Source: Nemopilema nomurai | Taxonomy: Eukaryota > Cnidaria > Scyphozoa > Rhizostomeae > Rhizostomatidae | Direction of reading: 5' to 3' | NCBI GenBank assembly: GCA_003864495.1 | Contig: ML133458.1 | Coordinates: 372,001 to 436,000, forward strand | Length of the DNA: 64,000 nt | Part shown: piece by piece, positions 48,601 through 63,600 of the stretch | Numbering within the stretch: position 1 is the first letter of the stretch | Layout: every line of letters starts with the position of its first letter | Translations under genes and position numbers: made by a program | Notes under the pieces: generated by a model | Seen by the model: only the letters and a program-made list of their open reading frames with translations | Database searches by the model: none | Told to the model about the DNA's origin: nothing

Positions 48601-51600
48601 GAGGATTTAAGATGGGAGGATTGAAGTTGGATAGGCCTTGAGAGGATTGAAGATGGAGGATTGAATTTGGATAGGCCTTGAGAGGATTGAAGATGGGAGG
48701 ATTGAAGTTGGATAGGCCTTGAGAGGATTGAAGATGGGAGGATTGAAGTCGGATAGGCCTTGAGAGGATTGAAGATGGGAGGATTGAATTTGGATAGGCC
48801 TTGAGAGGATTTAAGATGGGAGAATTGAATTTGGATAGGCCTTGAGAGGATTGAAGATGGGAGGATTGAAGTTGGATAGGCCTTGAGAGGATTGAAGATG
48901 GGAGGATTGAATTTGGATAGGCCTTGAGAGGATTGAAGATGGGAGGATTGAAGTTGGATAGGCCTTGAGAGGATTGAAGATGGGAGGATTGAAGTCGGAT
49001 AGGCCTTGAGAGGATTTAAGATGGAGGATTGAAGTTGGATAGGCCTTGAGAGGATTGAAGATGGGAGGATTGAAGTTGGATAGGCCTTGAGAGGATTTAA
49101 GATGGGAGGATTGAAGTTGGATAGGCCTTGAGAGGATTGAAGATGGGAGGATTGAAGTTGGATAGGCACTGTGTGTTCTGAAAATAGTGGAAGTGAAAAT
49201 GCACCTCGGAATAGGTTCAAAAGATCCCTAAAGACCTAGAATATTCTGAAAAAATTGCATGATAAATATTCTTCTGATGACAGAGTGTTGAAGGAGTGTT
49301 TATGGAGAATCCATAAAAATCTGGGACCTAGGGCTCAGTATTATAACGTGGGGGGAGTAAACTTTCGTCTTTGTTCTTCTTTCGTCACAGAAGGTAAATG
49401 AGAGCTCGAAACTTTGGTTACGGGAAAGAACCCAAATTTTCATTGGAACTAACTAGCTTTTGGAGAGTTTAGAGACTAAAGTTCCGAGAGAAACTAAAGC
49501 AGGGGTATGATACGGGTGTTCGAACGGTGTAAAGAACGAAATTTCAGTTCCTTGGGCTGTCAGTTTGGTGTGCCCTGCATTGCATTCCTCCTCTGCCGCG
49601 AGGTTCATCGGTTTATTAGTATAGACTCTAAAACAAAATCATCACATTCATTGGAATTGTTCAACTAACCTGAGCATGCATGCAGGTTACAAGGTTGGGA
49701 TTCGACACTTGGACCTTCGCAATATTTTCCCTCGTACTTCGGCGAAGGGTTTTCACAATATCGCTTGCGCAGCAATTTTCCTCCTCCGCAGGGCTGATCA
49801 CAGAGCTGCCAGTCACTCCACGATGTCCAACCGCCATGAACTGCAAAGGATAATACTCCCTATCACTGTCAAAAACAACGATAATGAATACCGCTTGCAT
49901 ACCAATATTCAATCTTGTTACTAGGTTCGATATGTCAAGTGTTGTAAAGTTATCCACATCAAACTGTCTGGAGAATCAGATGTCTATTTTAGCTACAAAT
50001 TCGAAATAATCAGAAAATCATACATATCTTCTAGACAATTCAAAATCATCCTTCGTAATGCAGTCATTGATCCTTATACCATTAGGTAAATCTTGGTTGA
50101 ATGTTGGATAATTTAATAGGGTGGATTCTATATCTTATCATGCGACGGCTATTTGCAAGGCCCAGGCTTGCTCTAGTGGGCTCAGCCTCCTTATGAAGAT
50201 TGCAAGAGATTTCACTTTTTAGCATTCCCCTGCTGCCTTTTAAGAGAAAGCCGCTCTTGCTAAGAAAGCTGCAACTCAACCCAAACAAAATTGCAACGGG
50301 ACATACCTGGACACTTTTGGACATTACACTCGGGAATGTAATCGACCGCTGACCCATAACAGTCTTTGCCATTGTGATTCACAGCAGGGTTGTCGCATTT
50401 TCGATAGCGATGTTGGTAGCCATACCCGCACGTCTTGTTGCAAGGGGTCACCTCGGACCAAGCTCCCCAGTTGCCATCAACTTCACCACAAAAAAGCAAA
50501 ACTGATGATGAACGTTGGGACAAGGGAACCAAAACCCAGCAGTGATAAACATTGATCAAAGAAAGGAGATTTTAACATTAAAAAAGGCTCAAGTCTATCG
50601 CACTGGAATTAAATAGAACATTCCAGGTCAGATCTGGGAAGTTGCAGTTAAAAGAAAACTATTGGCAATGTCCTAAATTGGTATTCATAATGCCAGGTTA
50701 GTGAATACATTACCGGGACAGGGCTTGGTATTGCATTCGAATGATTGCACGTTGACTCCGGACTCGCAAATGCTCATAGAACAAGTTCGCCTTCTGTTCT
50801 GGATTCCTCCTCCACAGAATTCCTTTGAGCAAAGGCTCCACGGCGCCCACTCATCACAACCACAATCAACTGCAAAATGGTAGACGCTATTCTTAACACA
50901 CTTGTCTTGGAATCTTGACAATTTATCAGGTTGAAAAATAAAAAAGCTAGAATAGAGAAGAACCGAGGAGATTTAGTTGTGAATGGAAAGTGAATGTAAG
51001 TGGTTTAAGTTTTGCATCTGTAAATAGATAGTTTTGCATCGGTATTAAACTTACGACGATAGAACTCATTCACTTCTGGTTACTTCGACAGTGAGCCGAG
51101 AGGGGGACTTTTACATATTGTTCTGCATAGCACCTAGCATCTCATTAAGACTTAATAACAAACAAATCTCAGCTAAGATGACGTCACAAAAGTAATCCTG
51201 CCCCAGGCTGTAACAGAGCTCATTGTGAGCTCGCATTGTTTATGAAATTTTACCCATACGAAACAATGCACCAGAAGTAAAGGTTCAAGAAAGCAGAGTT
51301 TCGTTACCAGGACTGAGACAGTTGCACAACCGGATCGTCTTTCCATCGCCTGGAGGTGGCTCTTTGCAGTTGACTTCCTGAGGAACACGTTGGAAGCCTT
51401 GGCAGCTTTTGGAGTCCTTGACGTAGCTTGGGTGAAACTGTTCCTTGTAGGTGGGGTTGGTCGTGGAGTCTAGACATTGGTAGTCAAGATCTTCGTAGAT
51501 CTTTGTTTTGTTTGACAAGCTGAAGACGGGGTTACAGTACATTCTATAATTCTTGCAGGCCTGTACGCAGCTCTCACCGAGATTGCCAAACAAAGGTCCT

Positions 51601-54600
51601 AGCAAAAAGGAAAGTATTAGACGTTGACTAAAACGTACAACTACACTGTAAAAAATCTGAAATCACCAGCAATACAAAGCAGCCAGTAGCAGCCTACCAT
51701 ATAAGACAGCAATCAAACTTGAAGCAGAGATAACACTATTCAGAATGCATTCTCGAAGCCAAGGTATGAAAGACTTAAGGACGCCTTTCAATCATACCCA
51801 ATATATGTTTGACAATTTTTGAGCTAGAGCCTCTCAAACGATCGCGCAAAAGCAGATAGCTTACCACTGCAACCAAATGTATTACAGGCTGCACTATCCG
51901 TTGCGCTGCCAGTGCAGTTATCTCCTCCACTGAACGGAGCAGGATTATCACATGTGCGCTTGCGAATTTTTGTTCCATTTCCACAAGATCTACTACAGAA
52001 GCCCCACCGTCCCCAAGTGGTCCAGTTGCCATGTTCTGTTAAGAAAGTATTGAATTTCTGCGTCAATTAAAGTTAAAATGATAGCAACCTTTTCGGGTAC
52101 GGATCAAAGCATCAGCTTCGCAGAAAATAGATCATACTGACGTCATAACATTAATTTTGACTCTTTGATTTTGAGTATTTTCTACAGAACGCCAACGATT
52201 TCGAAAAAAATAAGTAAGACCGATTACAGATTGGCTTGGAATTACAGAGACTAGACAAGGAAATCATATTGAGCTACAAAAAAGTACTTTGAATTGATTA
52301 ACGCAGTTGTCCATCAAGATTAAGATACAGGGATAAAATCTGTGCCCAGTTGGCTGCATCTGGGAAAACGTCTGGGATATTTCAATAGATCACATAAAAT
52401 TGTTAGGATTGGTAAATTATTCCTTGAATGAGATTATGACAGCATACAAGTCTTTCCTTACAAAGCAAAATCGTTTGATCTCATTCCAAACCCCTGTTAG
52501 ATAAGAGCAAAAAAATGCAAGACTTACTGAAATCTCCCGTTTCAATTAGAATCAGGCTGGAGTTCACACCAATGCCCTTCGAGGTGAAAGCAGCTATCTT
52601 GTACGTGTAGTTGGATTTCAAGTTCAAGAAATCAATTATCATGAATTTCTCAGGTGGGTACTGGGTTGTCCTCTGTGAATGGAAGTATGCACCACCTGGC
52701 TCTACTCCATTCAACAAGGCATTCAGCTGGTAAAATACCACGTATCCTAAAATGATCCCTTGTCGATATGGCGGTGGAACATCCTGCCACTCTGATCGAA
52801 AGCTCCTGCCAGTGACAGCGACTGACTTCGTCACGTTCGGTGCTGCAGTAGGAACTAGGGACAACAATAGGCATTCAACGTCCACGTGTCCAGATATGCA
52901 AGTAAGCGAAGCAAGAGAATAAACCAGCCGAGAAAAGACCAGTTAAAAAAGGCCAATTAAAAGAGGGCCAATTTAAATAAAAGGCCAATTACAGGTCAAA
53001 TCACAACATCTATCTTCCTCTATCTATGTGAATTTACGTTTTAGTTCCAAGTTCTGCCCTGAGCTAAAGAAAAAACAAGGAATGATAACAACAGTTGAAA
53101 TCATCATACCTGATTCATCAGTCTGGAATGATACATTGCGGCAAGGTCCATAACCAACTGATGTCTTAGCGCAAACTTCACATCGGTACCACGTGAATGG
53201 ATCTAGGTCTTCAATGGCATGATAAAACATGTTCGCTCCGACGTCACCGACCGAAAAACTTGTTGTATTTTCAGGTGGTACTCTGATGCAGTCTTCGGCA
53301 AGGGGATGCCCTTTCAATCTTTGATACTCACAGTCCTTCATCCATCTGATCCTATAACCAGTGATAATGCCTTGTCTTTCCATTATTGGAAGCTCTCTCC
53401 AAGTTACATTCAAAGACGTAGAGGTTCTTTGATAATTGGAGTGTATCTCAGGTGAAGAAGATGGTTCTGAAATACAAAGGTCGCATTTTCATATATGCAA
53501 AAGGTCTCCAATTTAACAATTTTGTGCAAAGAGCTGCCGTTAGGGCCTTTTTATTGGACAACTGGCCGAGGTTGATGCCCTCGCCCTTTGATGCAGGTCA
53601 GTCGAAATGTATCGGCAGAAAAAGGGCAGGTGAAAAACAACTTACTTTCCTCTGCTGTCTGAGTCACTGTGGAGGCGGCAGGCCCACACCCAATCACGGT
53701 ACACGTTGCAATGCTTATGTTGTAGTAGGTGTAGGAGAGAAGTCCTTTCAGCGTTACAGCAAAACTGTCTGAAACAACTGAAAAATTCACTGCATTTTGT
53801 TGGTGACCAGTGTCAAAAGTTGCTTTTGCTTGAACGATTCCACTGCTGTTCTGCGATTGCTGCTGATTGCTGGGGCTAGGGCTCTGGCTCTCTAAAAAAC
53901 CAAGCAGCAGAATAGAGGATTGTGACATTACACGTCAGGAAAAGAGTTAACAAAAAACAGTACCCTAAGAACATTCACCCGAAGATTAGTTAAAGCCTAT
54001 TTTTATTTCTGTATTACTGTATGGAAAAGTTGAAAATTGTATTTTTGCATGTCGTACTCTTCAATTTGAATTCTGTTGTTGAAAAGTTGTTTAGTTTTGA
54101 TTTCAGAAGTTGAATGGTGCCAAGATCATTTGAGACTTGAAGTGTAATTCCATCTAGGACACAGGTTCATATATGAACCATGCATAAGGCATTCATGATT
54201 ATAAAAGGCCTCTGAATGTACTCATATTTCAAATTCTGAATGGAGAAGAGTATATGTCCTTGCATACAGTTTCACTCTTAGTCATTCATTATAATTAATC
54301 ATGAAAAACAGAAAATGAAGGCAGAGTGAATTATTTCTACCTGAAACCGCGTAGAAAGCGTATTCATTTATGATGTTATCAAGACGATTTTCTGTTATTG
54401 TAACATTGAAGCGTAGGAATATTCCATTTAGATGCGATTTCTCAGTCTGTTCAAACAACGAGGCGAAACTGCTCGAAGATACATTGCCGACAGTCAAATT
54501 TCTTGGCGGTGCTGACGGAGCTGCAAAACAGACGAGGTACAGCAATGATAATAACTGATGGCATGAAAGTTCCGGGGTATTGGTAATCGCGAGAAACAAC

Positions 54601-57600
54601 ATGAGTACAACATCGGTCATTAGCGTCTTTTACCAACTGGCATGGACTCTGTTGTGACAATAGCAATCGTTTTCCACAAGCAAATTGAAATTCAGCACTC
54701 ATTTTAATGACAAGAGCACTGTTTGGCTTGCGCAGCCTTGAAGCGCTGATATTTAGATTTGTTTCAAAAATTAGAAACTTGAAACAGGAGAAACAAGTCT
54801 AGAGAATGGTACCTCCTCTTTTTAAAAAATTATCGCGCAATAAATAGGAGTTGTAAAAGCAGCTTCTACAAGCTCTTATGAAATTTTATGAAAACTTCGA
54901 TGAAACTTATGAAAAAGGCAGCAAAACTTACCATCCTGCAATGTTTTTACTTGCTGAGATGGTGATTTTGGTCCATCCCCAATAGAGGTATAGGCCAAGG
55001 CTTGTAGAGCATACAAAGTGAACTCTTTGAGGTCATTGATGACCCCTTCAGTGACAGTTTCGTCTTCTCGTTTGAAGTCGGCAGTCATATTTTGACCTAT
55101 CGTCTCGCCTAACACATTTATCTCCTGGTAAAACACACGATAGCCTCTGATGATGCCATTAATAACGTCTGCAGAGGGAACTTCCAGTTTAACACGGATA
55201 CTTTGACTGGACTTGGCCGATACGTTGAACACGGCAGGTGGACCATTAGGCTCTGAGGATGACAAAAATATAAATATTTTGCAATGATAAAAAACAGTTA
55301 GCATTGCATAAGAAAGGTTTGACTTGAGTACTATTTCTAGGCTAAAGCAGGAGGCTATAGCAATAAAGTAGGGTGGTGTTTCCAAATTTACGGTTTTGAC
55401 GGTAAGAGGCTTGGAATGGTGGCAAAGGAGAATCTTGGGGAATGAGACTCTTGTTAAAACATATCAAAATTGTAGCTGGCTTTGAAAAAGACATTGAAAA
55501 CTCCTAACTATAACCCTACACCACGAACGAGATTTATTGAAAATGATGCAAGCATAATGCGAGTTCATACCATCCTCTGCCGTGTATTCGCATGTTTTAT
55601 TCGAAGTTGGTCCACGACCTTTTGCGTTAACAGCTTGCACGAAGACGCAGTACTTCTGATACTTCTTCAATCCTGAAATCTCTGATGTGGTGCTCGTGGA
55701 ATTCTTGTAATATTTACTTGTTACATTCGATGCTGGATCAAAAAAGGGCCAACAGGACGAGTGGTTGAAACACTCACTACCCGTCAGGTCGCGTTCTAAC
55801 GAGATGAAGATATTATAAGGAAACAAAACGCCATGTGAACAGTGAAGCTCTAGCTTATTCCACGCCAATGTCATTGCTGTCGAGGAGGCATTGTGGAATA
55901 CGGTGATGTTAGGTGGGCACGTGGGCGCATGCTCGTCAGTCGTAACATATAGCGGGTCGTTGTACGGTCCGCACCCCTTTACCGTGCACGCGGCAGATTG
56001 AATACTGTAGTTGGTCCAGAACCGTAGATCGTAGACTGAGTAGCTGATGACATCTGACGTTCTCCTGAGCTCCGTATGATTACTGCTGCAGTTGCGGGCA
56101 GTAAGGCGTGATTGGTACCTAGCACTGTCCAAACCACGGTCGTAGCAGGCCGAGGAAGCATTCACGGAGCAGTTTATTTGCAGACAGCGATGTGGCAATA
56201 TGTCAGCTCGATAATACACTGTTTCATTTGTATCCAAGATCATTGCCGATATGTTATAGTAGATGATTTCTCCATTCTCGCTGTTCAGGTATAGGCAGCC
56301 AGTCGTGTAATTCAGCGATGAGAAATCGACTCCTGTGATGTTGGCAATCCGCGGGGAAGCGTTTGGTACTAGAAGAAGCAGAACAGTGTCAAAGGCTACA
56401 ATTAAACCTGTTTATTTTTAAGCTTAATAATTCCAACAGTAATCACCCTATACCACATGGATATTATGCAGCTTTTATTGTCTTTGCTTTTATGATATTG
56501 TGGCTAGCTACAAGAAGCTGCTTCATTATGGTTTATTATAAAGGTGAGGCAAATTATAACTTTCAACGAACAAGAGAATACACAACGATCACAAATGTTT
56601 TCAAACGTAAAGTTTCAATATCAATTCTCCCCAGATGACCTCATAAACCCTAAAGAAAGTCCAATTGAAAAAGCAAGATGTAATAGAGACACGCTTGAAC
56701 TTCATGTTAACATACCATCTTGATCTGTCCGTACGCAGAAACTAGAGAAGACCCCCGCGCGGGACTCGACATTGCCGGCAATCGAGATCTTATACTCCCT
56801 TGCAGCTTCCAAAGGGCCAATGAGTAAGCTGGTTGCGTTCGGTGCTACCACCACCCGAGTAGCCATATAGGGTTGGAAAACCGCTGGAACGCTATACTCC
56901 TGGTACTCTACAGTGTAATTCGACAAATACCAGCCGTTCAAGAGCTCAATGTCTGTTGTTAGTGGTGACCAAGTTGCAAAGAGATGTGAACTGTTCACCA
57001 CGCTGATATTGAAATCTGGAGTGTATACTTCGGGTTCTATAACAGAGAGAAATAAAGCTTTTACGTGGTATCATGCTTTCGATCGAGCATGGCTGGGAGT
57101 ACAAAATCAGCATTAAAATGACTAAAAACTTCTAGGGCTAGCACCATACTTGCTATTGGATTAAACAAATGAACAGCTTGATGTATCAATGTGCAAAGAT
57201 TCAAGGAGCAAGGCATGAAATTCTGATAGTTTTAACTTCAAACATAGGTTGTGCATATAGATTCAAGGGTCAAGGAGCACTAGGCATGTTAAAAAATTCT
57301 GATAGTTTTAACTTCAATTTCTATATCCTTTTCGGTTGCATATACTCATAAACGCATATATCTGTAATTCAAACAAGGGTTGTGCAAAGATTCAAGGGAG
57401 CGCTAGGCATGTTAAAAAATTCTGATAGTTTTAACTTGAATTTCTATATCCTTTTCGGTTGCATATACTCATAAACGCATATATCTGTAATTCAAACAAG
57501 GGTTGTGCAAAGATTCAAGGGAGCACTAGGCATGTTAAAAAATTCTGATAGTTTTAACTTGAATTTCTATATCCTTTTCGGTTGCATATACTCATAAACG

Positions 57601-60600
57601 CATATATCTGTAATTCAAACAAGGGTTGTGCAAAGATTCAAGGGAGCACTAGGCATGTTAAAAAATTCTGATAGTTTTAACTTGAATTTCTATATCCTTT
57701 TCGGTTGCATATACTCATAAACGCATATATCTGTAATTCAAACAAGGGTTGTGCAAAGATTCAAGGGAGCACTAGGCATGTTAAAAAATTCTGATAGTTT
57801 TAACTTGAATTTCTATATCCTTTTCGGTTGCATATACTCATAAACGCATATATCTGTAATTCAAACAAGGGTTGTGCAAAGATTAAAGGAGCACTAGGCA
57901 TGTTAAAAAATTCTGATAGTTTTAACTTGAATTTCTATATCCTTTTCGGTTGCATATACTCATAAACGCATATATCTGTAATTCAAACAAGGGTTGTGCA
58001 AATATTCAAGGGAGCTAGGCATGTTAAAAAATTCTGATAGTTTTAACTTGAATTTCTATATCCTTTTCGGTTGCATATACTCATAAACGCATATATCTGT
58101 AATTCAAACAAGGGTTGTGCAAATATTCAAGGGAGCGCTAGGCATGTTAAAAAATTCTGATAGTTTTAACTTAATTTCTATATCCTTTTCGGTTGCATAT
58201 ACTCATAAACGCATGTATCTGTAATTCAAACAAGGGTTGTGCAAAGATTCAAGGGAGCACTAGGCATGTTAAAAAATTCTGATAGTTTTAACTTGAATTT
58301 CTATATCCTTTTCGGTTGCATATACTCATAAACGCATATATCTGTAATTCAAACAAGGGTGTGTGCAAAGATTCAAGGGAGCACTAGGCATGTTAAAAAA
58401 TTCTGATAGTTTTAACTTGAATTTCTATATCCTTTTCGGTTGCATATACTCATAAACGCATATATCTGTAATTCAAACAAGGGTTGTGCAAAGATTCAAG
58501 GGAGCACTAGGCATGTTAAAAATTCTGATATTTTAACTTGAATTTCTATATCCTTTTCGGTTGCATATACTCATAAACGCATATATCTGTAATTCAAACA
58601 AGGGTTGTGCAAAGATTCAAGGGAGCACTAGGCATGTTAAAAAATTCTGATAGTTTTAACTTGAATTTCTATATCCTTTTCGGTTGCATATACTCATAAA
58701 CGCATATATCTGTAATTCAAACAAGGGTTGTGCAAAGATTCAAGGGAGCACTAGGCATGTTAAAAAATTCTGATAGTTTTAACTTGAATTTCTATATCCT
58801 TTTCGGTTGCATATACTTATAAACGCATATATCTGTAATTCAAACAAGGGTTGTGCAAAGATTCAAGGGAGCACTAGGCATGTTAAAAAATTCTGATAGT
58901 TTTAACTTGAATTTCTATATCCTTTTCGGTTGCATATACTCATAAACGCATATATCTGTAATTCAAACAAGGGTTGTGCAAATATTCAAGGGAGCACTAG
59001 GCATGTTAAAAAATTCTGATAGTTTTAACTTGAATTTCTATATCCTTTTCGGTTGCATATACTCATAAACGCATATATCTGTAATTCAAACAAGGGTTGT
59101 GCAAAGATTCAAGGGAGCGCTAGGCATGTTAAAAAATTCTGATAGTTTTAACTTGAATTTCTATATCCTTTTCGGTTGCATATACTCATAAACGCATATA
59201 TCTGTAATTCAAACAAGGGTTGTGCAAAGATTAAAGGGAGCACTAGGCATGTTAAAAAATTCTGATAGTTTTAACTTGAATTTCTATATCCTTTTCGGTT
59301 GCATATACTCATAAACGCATATATCTCAAACACTTTTTCAGACAAAACCTCCTTACTATGCAAATGTACTAGAGAATTTCTAAGCATCTGCCATCGAGTA
59401 ACTTCAGTACAAAATGAGCATTTAACTATTGCATGCATCCAAATTCTGTCGTTCTCCAACGTTTTTGAATATTGGGTCATTTTCCTACGTTCTCTCCTCA
59501 ACGTTGTCTTGTCAAATCCTTATTGTGTTTAAACAAGCAACTAAGAGAGTAATTAACATCTGTTGGGAGAGCAACAAAGATCAACCTATCAATGAATCAA
59601 AGCCAACCTACATACCTCCTTGATTGGTTCTCCAAAATATTTGCGCCAGTGGTCCGATTCCTTTGCTGTTGTACGCACCGATTATTAGGGAATAGTTTGT
59701 AAAGACTTCAAGTCCTGGTAAGATTTGAAGGGCACTGAGATCACTGCTATTTGTCTCAAAGTTGACGTATGCCGGATGAGTGAGCTCAACATCTGTAAGG
59801 TTCCTCAAATCCACTTCTGAATCCATTTTCAACAACGACTGGTAATAGACTCTGTATCCGAGTAGAAAGCCATTACAGTTAACTGAATTTATTTCCGTTA
59901 TGTTGAGACTAACGTTGTGCCTGTTGCTAGTCACCACAGCAATTGAAGGTGCTGCATCTGGTACTAGGAGAGAAGACGTAATTGTCAAAATATGCTTCCA
60001 ATGCAACCAGCCTGGCCCAAACTTCCCAGCAAATAAGAGAGCATGTTTTATGATACCGGACTTCACAACTGCGAGAAACAACAGAAACAACATTTGGCAT
60101 ACTTAAGTACTCTTTCATCTGAGACTCCTCGGGGTTTGCTGACGTCCGAAAATAACCAAAAGCTAATAAATCCGTGGCTGGTAAATATTCTATCATCTTT
60201 TGGTCGTTTTCAGACGATTGCATACTCTGGAGGGGGAAGAAACTTGACCGACGTAACCTCGCAGGCATCTCCAGTCAGCTAATACTATTTGTATTTGTTA
60301 ATGTATTTATGTTAATGTCATTTGTTATTCATTAGACACTCCTAAACATCTAGATACATAGTTTCTTGTGCACGCGCATTAAATACTTACTCTCTTCGTC
60401 AGTCTGAAATTCTACTGTGAACGCATTCCCAACACCTTGGAGGTACAACTGTTGTATGTGACATGTATAGTTGAAACTGGGCAGCAGATCTCTTATGACG
60501 AACTGGTTTCCCTCTCTTAACTGCACAATCTTGTAAAATATGCGTGAATTGGCAGCAATCTTTGAGACTCCGATAACCGAGACGTTGAAACCAGCCGGTG

Positions 60601-63600
60601 CTGCAAATGTTGCTTTTTTCAAGGGATGACTTCGGATTGTGGCCGTCCGTCCAGTGACATTAAGAACCACAGCCATTTGGGGCGTAAACATTACTGTAGA
60701 TGAAACCGAAAAAGCTCTGCATTTGAGTAGTGGAATAAAAGCATTCGCAGAAAGTAGCAACAGCTTAAAGAGGTCACTTAGGTTAAAGAGGTTAAACGCC
60801 CATGTGTTGTTCGAGAAATACTGCCAAGCCTAGAGAATCTTCTCTGGGGTGTAAAGCCATGATAAACATCAAGTTGACTTTGGATGTGGTTAGACCAGGG
60901 GCTAACAATATTGGTACATAACATGATCGGGAAGTTTTTATCGGTCGGAAAGTTTTCCACCGTGCATAAGCCTACTTCTAGTTTCTCTCGACTGAAAAAG
61001 TGAAAAAACTTCAAAATGAATAATAGATAGCGAGGAAAGGAAGCCAAAAGTCTCACCACCAACAGCATTTTGTGCTGTGGTCAATGTGCACGAGATTCCT
61101 CCGCAGTCTGTTACTTCGCCACTGAATACTTTTGGAAACAGCAACCCCCTGATTTCTTCATCAACGTTGGCAAAGAACAGGCGGGCTCCGACTTTGAAAT
61201 GGCATTTCTTCATTAAATCTACGTCACATTCATCCTTTCTGAAGAAAAAGATGTGATAAATTAAGCGACAAAATAATGACATGTGATAAATTAAGCGTAC
61301 CTCGTGTATTGATTTATCAATTAATTAAAGGCACGTCGCTTGCACGACATCACCAATAGTTTCACTGGCTTCACGTGATAGCAGCGAAATCTAGGATTTT
61401 CTGTTTTGTAAAGGAAATAATTGAACTTACTCGATACTCTTGCATTGAAATCTTCGATAATTAACATTGCCAGCCAGACGCTGTGCCATCTAACAAAAGG
61501 GAAACATTCTCATCAGAAATCATCTATGCTGTTTTAGCACACCTCAACGCAAGGGAGGCCTAAAACTCATGATGATATGGCAAAAAGGTGTTAACTTGTC
61601 ATTATCATTTAAAACTATCGATAAAAATTGGCAAGCTCTCACTTCTAGGCGCAGCCTTTCACAGAAGAAAGCAAACTCTATGCTGGCAATCTTTGACATT
61701 TCATCATTCCATTTGGGAAAACGAAGATGGAACACGGCGAAGATGTCGACGTTTACATCCATTGAATCTGGAAAAAGTAGCAAATCACGTTATTTTCATG
61801 ACTTCTTATGTATTTTCTCTTTTACCTTACTACGCATTTTACACTTCCATGCCACGACATCATAGTGTATAAAACACTGCAAACAATAATGTATCTGACT
61901 TTCGACAGAGGAAAGGTGTAACTGTGGCAAAAGTCACTCGAATGTACCAATTACCTGCACTGGTGCTATTCCACGTCAAGAAATGATTTGGAATGTTCTT
62001 GATCGGGCTTACTAAAGAAAACAAGAACGACAAAGTTTTGAGCGTATGAAAATGGACAGAGAAGTAGCAAAAAGAACTCTTTTTGTCTTCGTGAAGAATT
62101 TTCCTTCGATCCTAATTAATATACAATACACAAAACAAACAATGGAAAAAACACTTGGATTTTGTGCAAAATTTAATTCACAAACAGCAAGCATTGCTTT
62201 CGCTCCATGACAAATACCTGCAAATGTTTTGTGTATTCTGAACCCTCTCTCCTTCGCATCCGTCTCTCTTTCTCCCTATCTCCTCTCCCTTATCCATACC
62301 TCTCTCTTCCTGTCTTTTCTTTGACCTCATTTTTCCTTACTCTCTCCATTCGCTTTTTTTCAAACCTCCACAATTGCAAGAAACAGCGGAACTTCTACAT
62401 ACATAAAGTACTTGTTCGTCCAAAAATCCTCTGTGTACGCAAACGTCGGAAATTGACCAAAAACTGTCAAAATAAATAGGCAGATCTGCAACTGGTTCCG
62501 CTGTTTCTCGCAATTGTGATTGATGCCATAAAACATTCGTTCGCTTTTTCAATCCCTTCCTTCTTTCTTCGTTCATTTCGCTCTGTCCTTGCTCTGCTCA
62601 CCCTTCTTCATCTTCTAAAAGCAGTGCACCAGTTGAACATATAAGTTACATTCATACATTTGTGCTACCAAGATAATCTTTATCCAGACTAGGATAATCT
62701 TTACCTAGCTATATTGGTAGCATGACCTCGTATTTTCATGGTAAAGAGATTTAAGAGTAGGACTGAAAGTCAAGATAAGCTTGCCTGTGATAAAATCAAA
62801 TTCTGCACAGTCATTGCCATAAGCGTCGTCCTTGATAAAATCACTGGAGCCGATCTTTGCGCATGATGTGCTTGTTTTCGATGTTGTTATTCGACCATCT
62901 TTTTCAAGTCGAATCTTGCTCTCTAGATCACAAGAATTGTCCACTGTCGTCTCACTGTTAGTGAATTTTAGAAATTGATCCAGGGTAGGTTTACGGAAAC
63001 AGCCTTGCTTGGAACGGAAAAGCAGATTCAGACAGCGGCTTTGAGACGTGACTTTGAATTCTGGGTCAGCCATATAGAGACACTTCGTATCGTCAGCACC
63101 GCCTGGCCTCGTTATCAGAAATGGCTGATCTATGAAAAGTAAGAAGACAATTAACAGGTGGGCGATCAGGACGCTAAATAAAGAGACGCAGCATGCTGAA
63201 TATCGCAAATTCAACCAACTTAGCACTTTAAGGAATGGTCGGTAAACATTATCGACTTTCAGCTGATGCGTAACTTGACTTCATAAAGTAACTACAAAAT
63301 AAAAAATTCAAGGAAAATTTGTGGTAGGAAATATTACACATGGATAGCACGTGGAGGGATCTCATAATAGTTGCAAAAACAAGCTCCGCTATTTCTTGCC
63401 ATTGTGAAGTTTTGTACCGCCAAGCACTTGTTCAAATATCATAATGCTAAAACAGTTAACATTTACAATATAAAACTGTAAGATAAGTTATAAATTGCAA
63501 GAGTTGAAATTCTGTCTAAAAATTCACCCATTTTGAAACACCACACCCCACTCCTAATCATCAGGGTACGCCCCTAAATACAAAATGCCTCAACTTATAT

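Noticed and set aside
48567..49220. 217-codon open frame on the minus strand
   Set aside because: It is produced by the 41-bp minisatellite, repeats SSILSRPIQLQSS-like units, and lies in an intron of the receptor gene.
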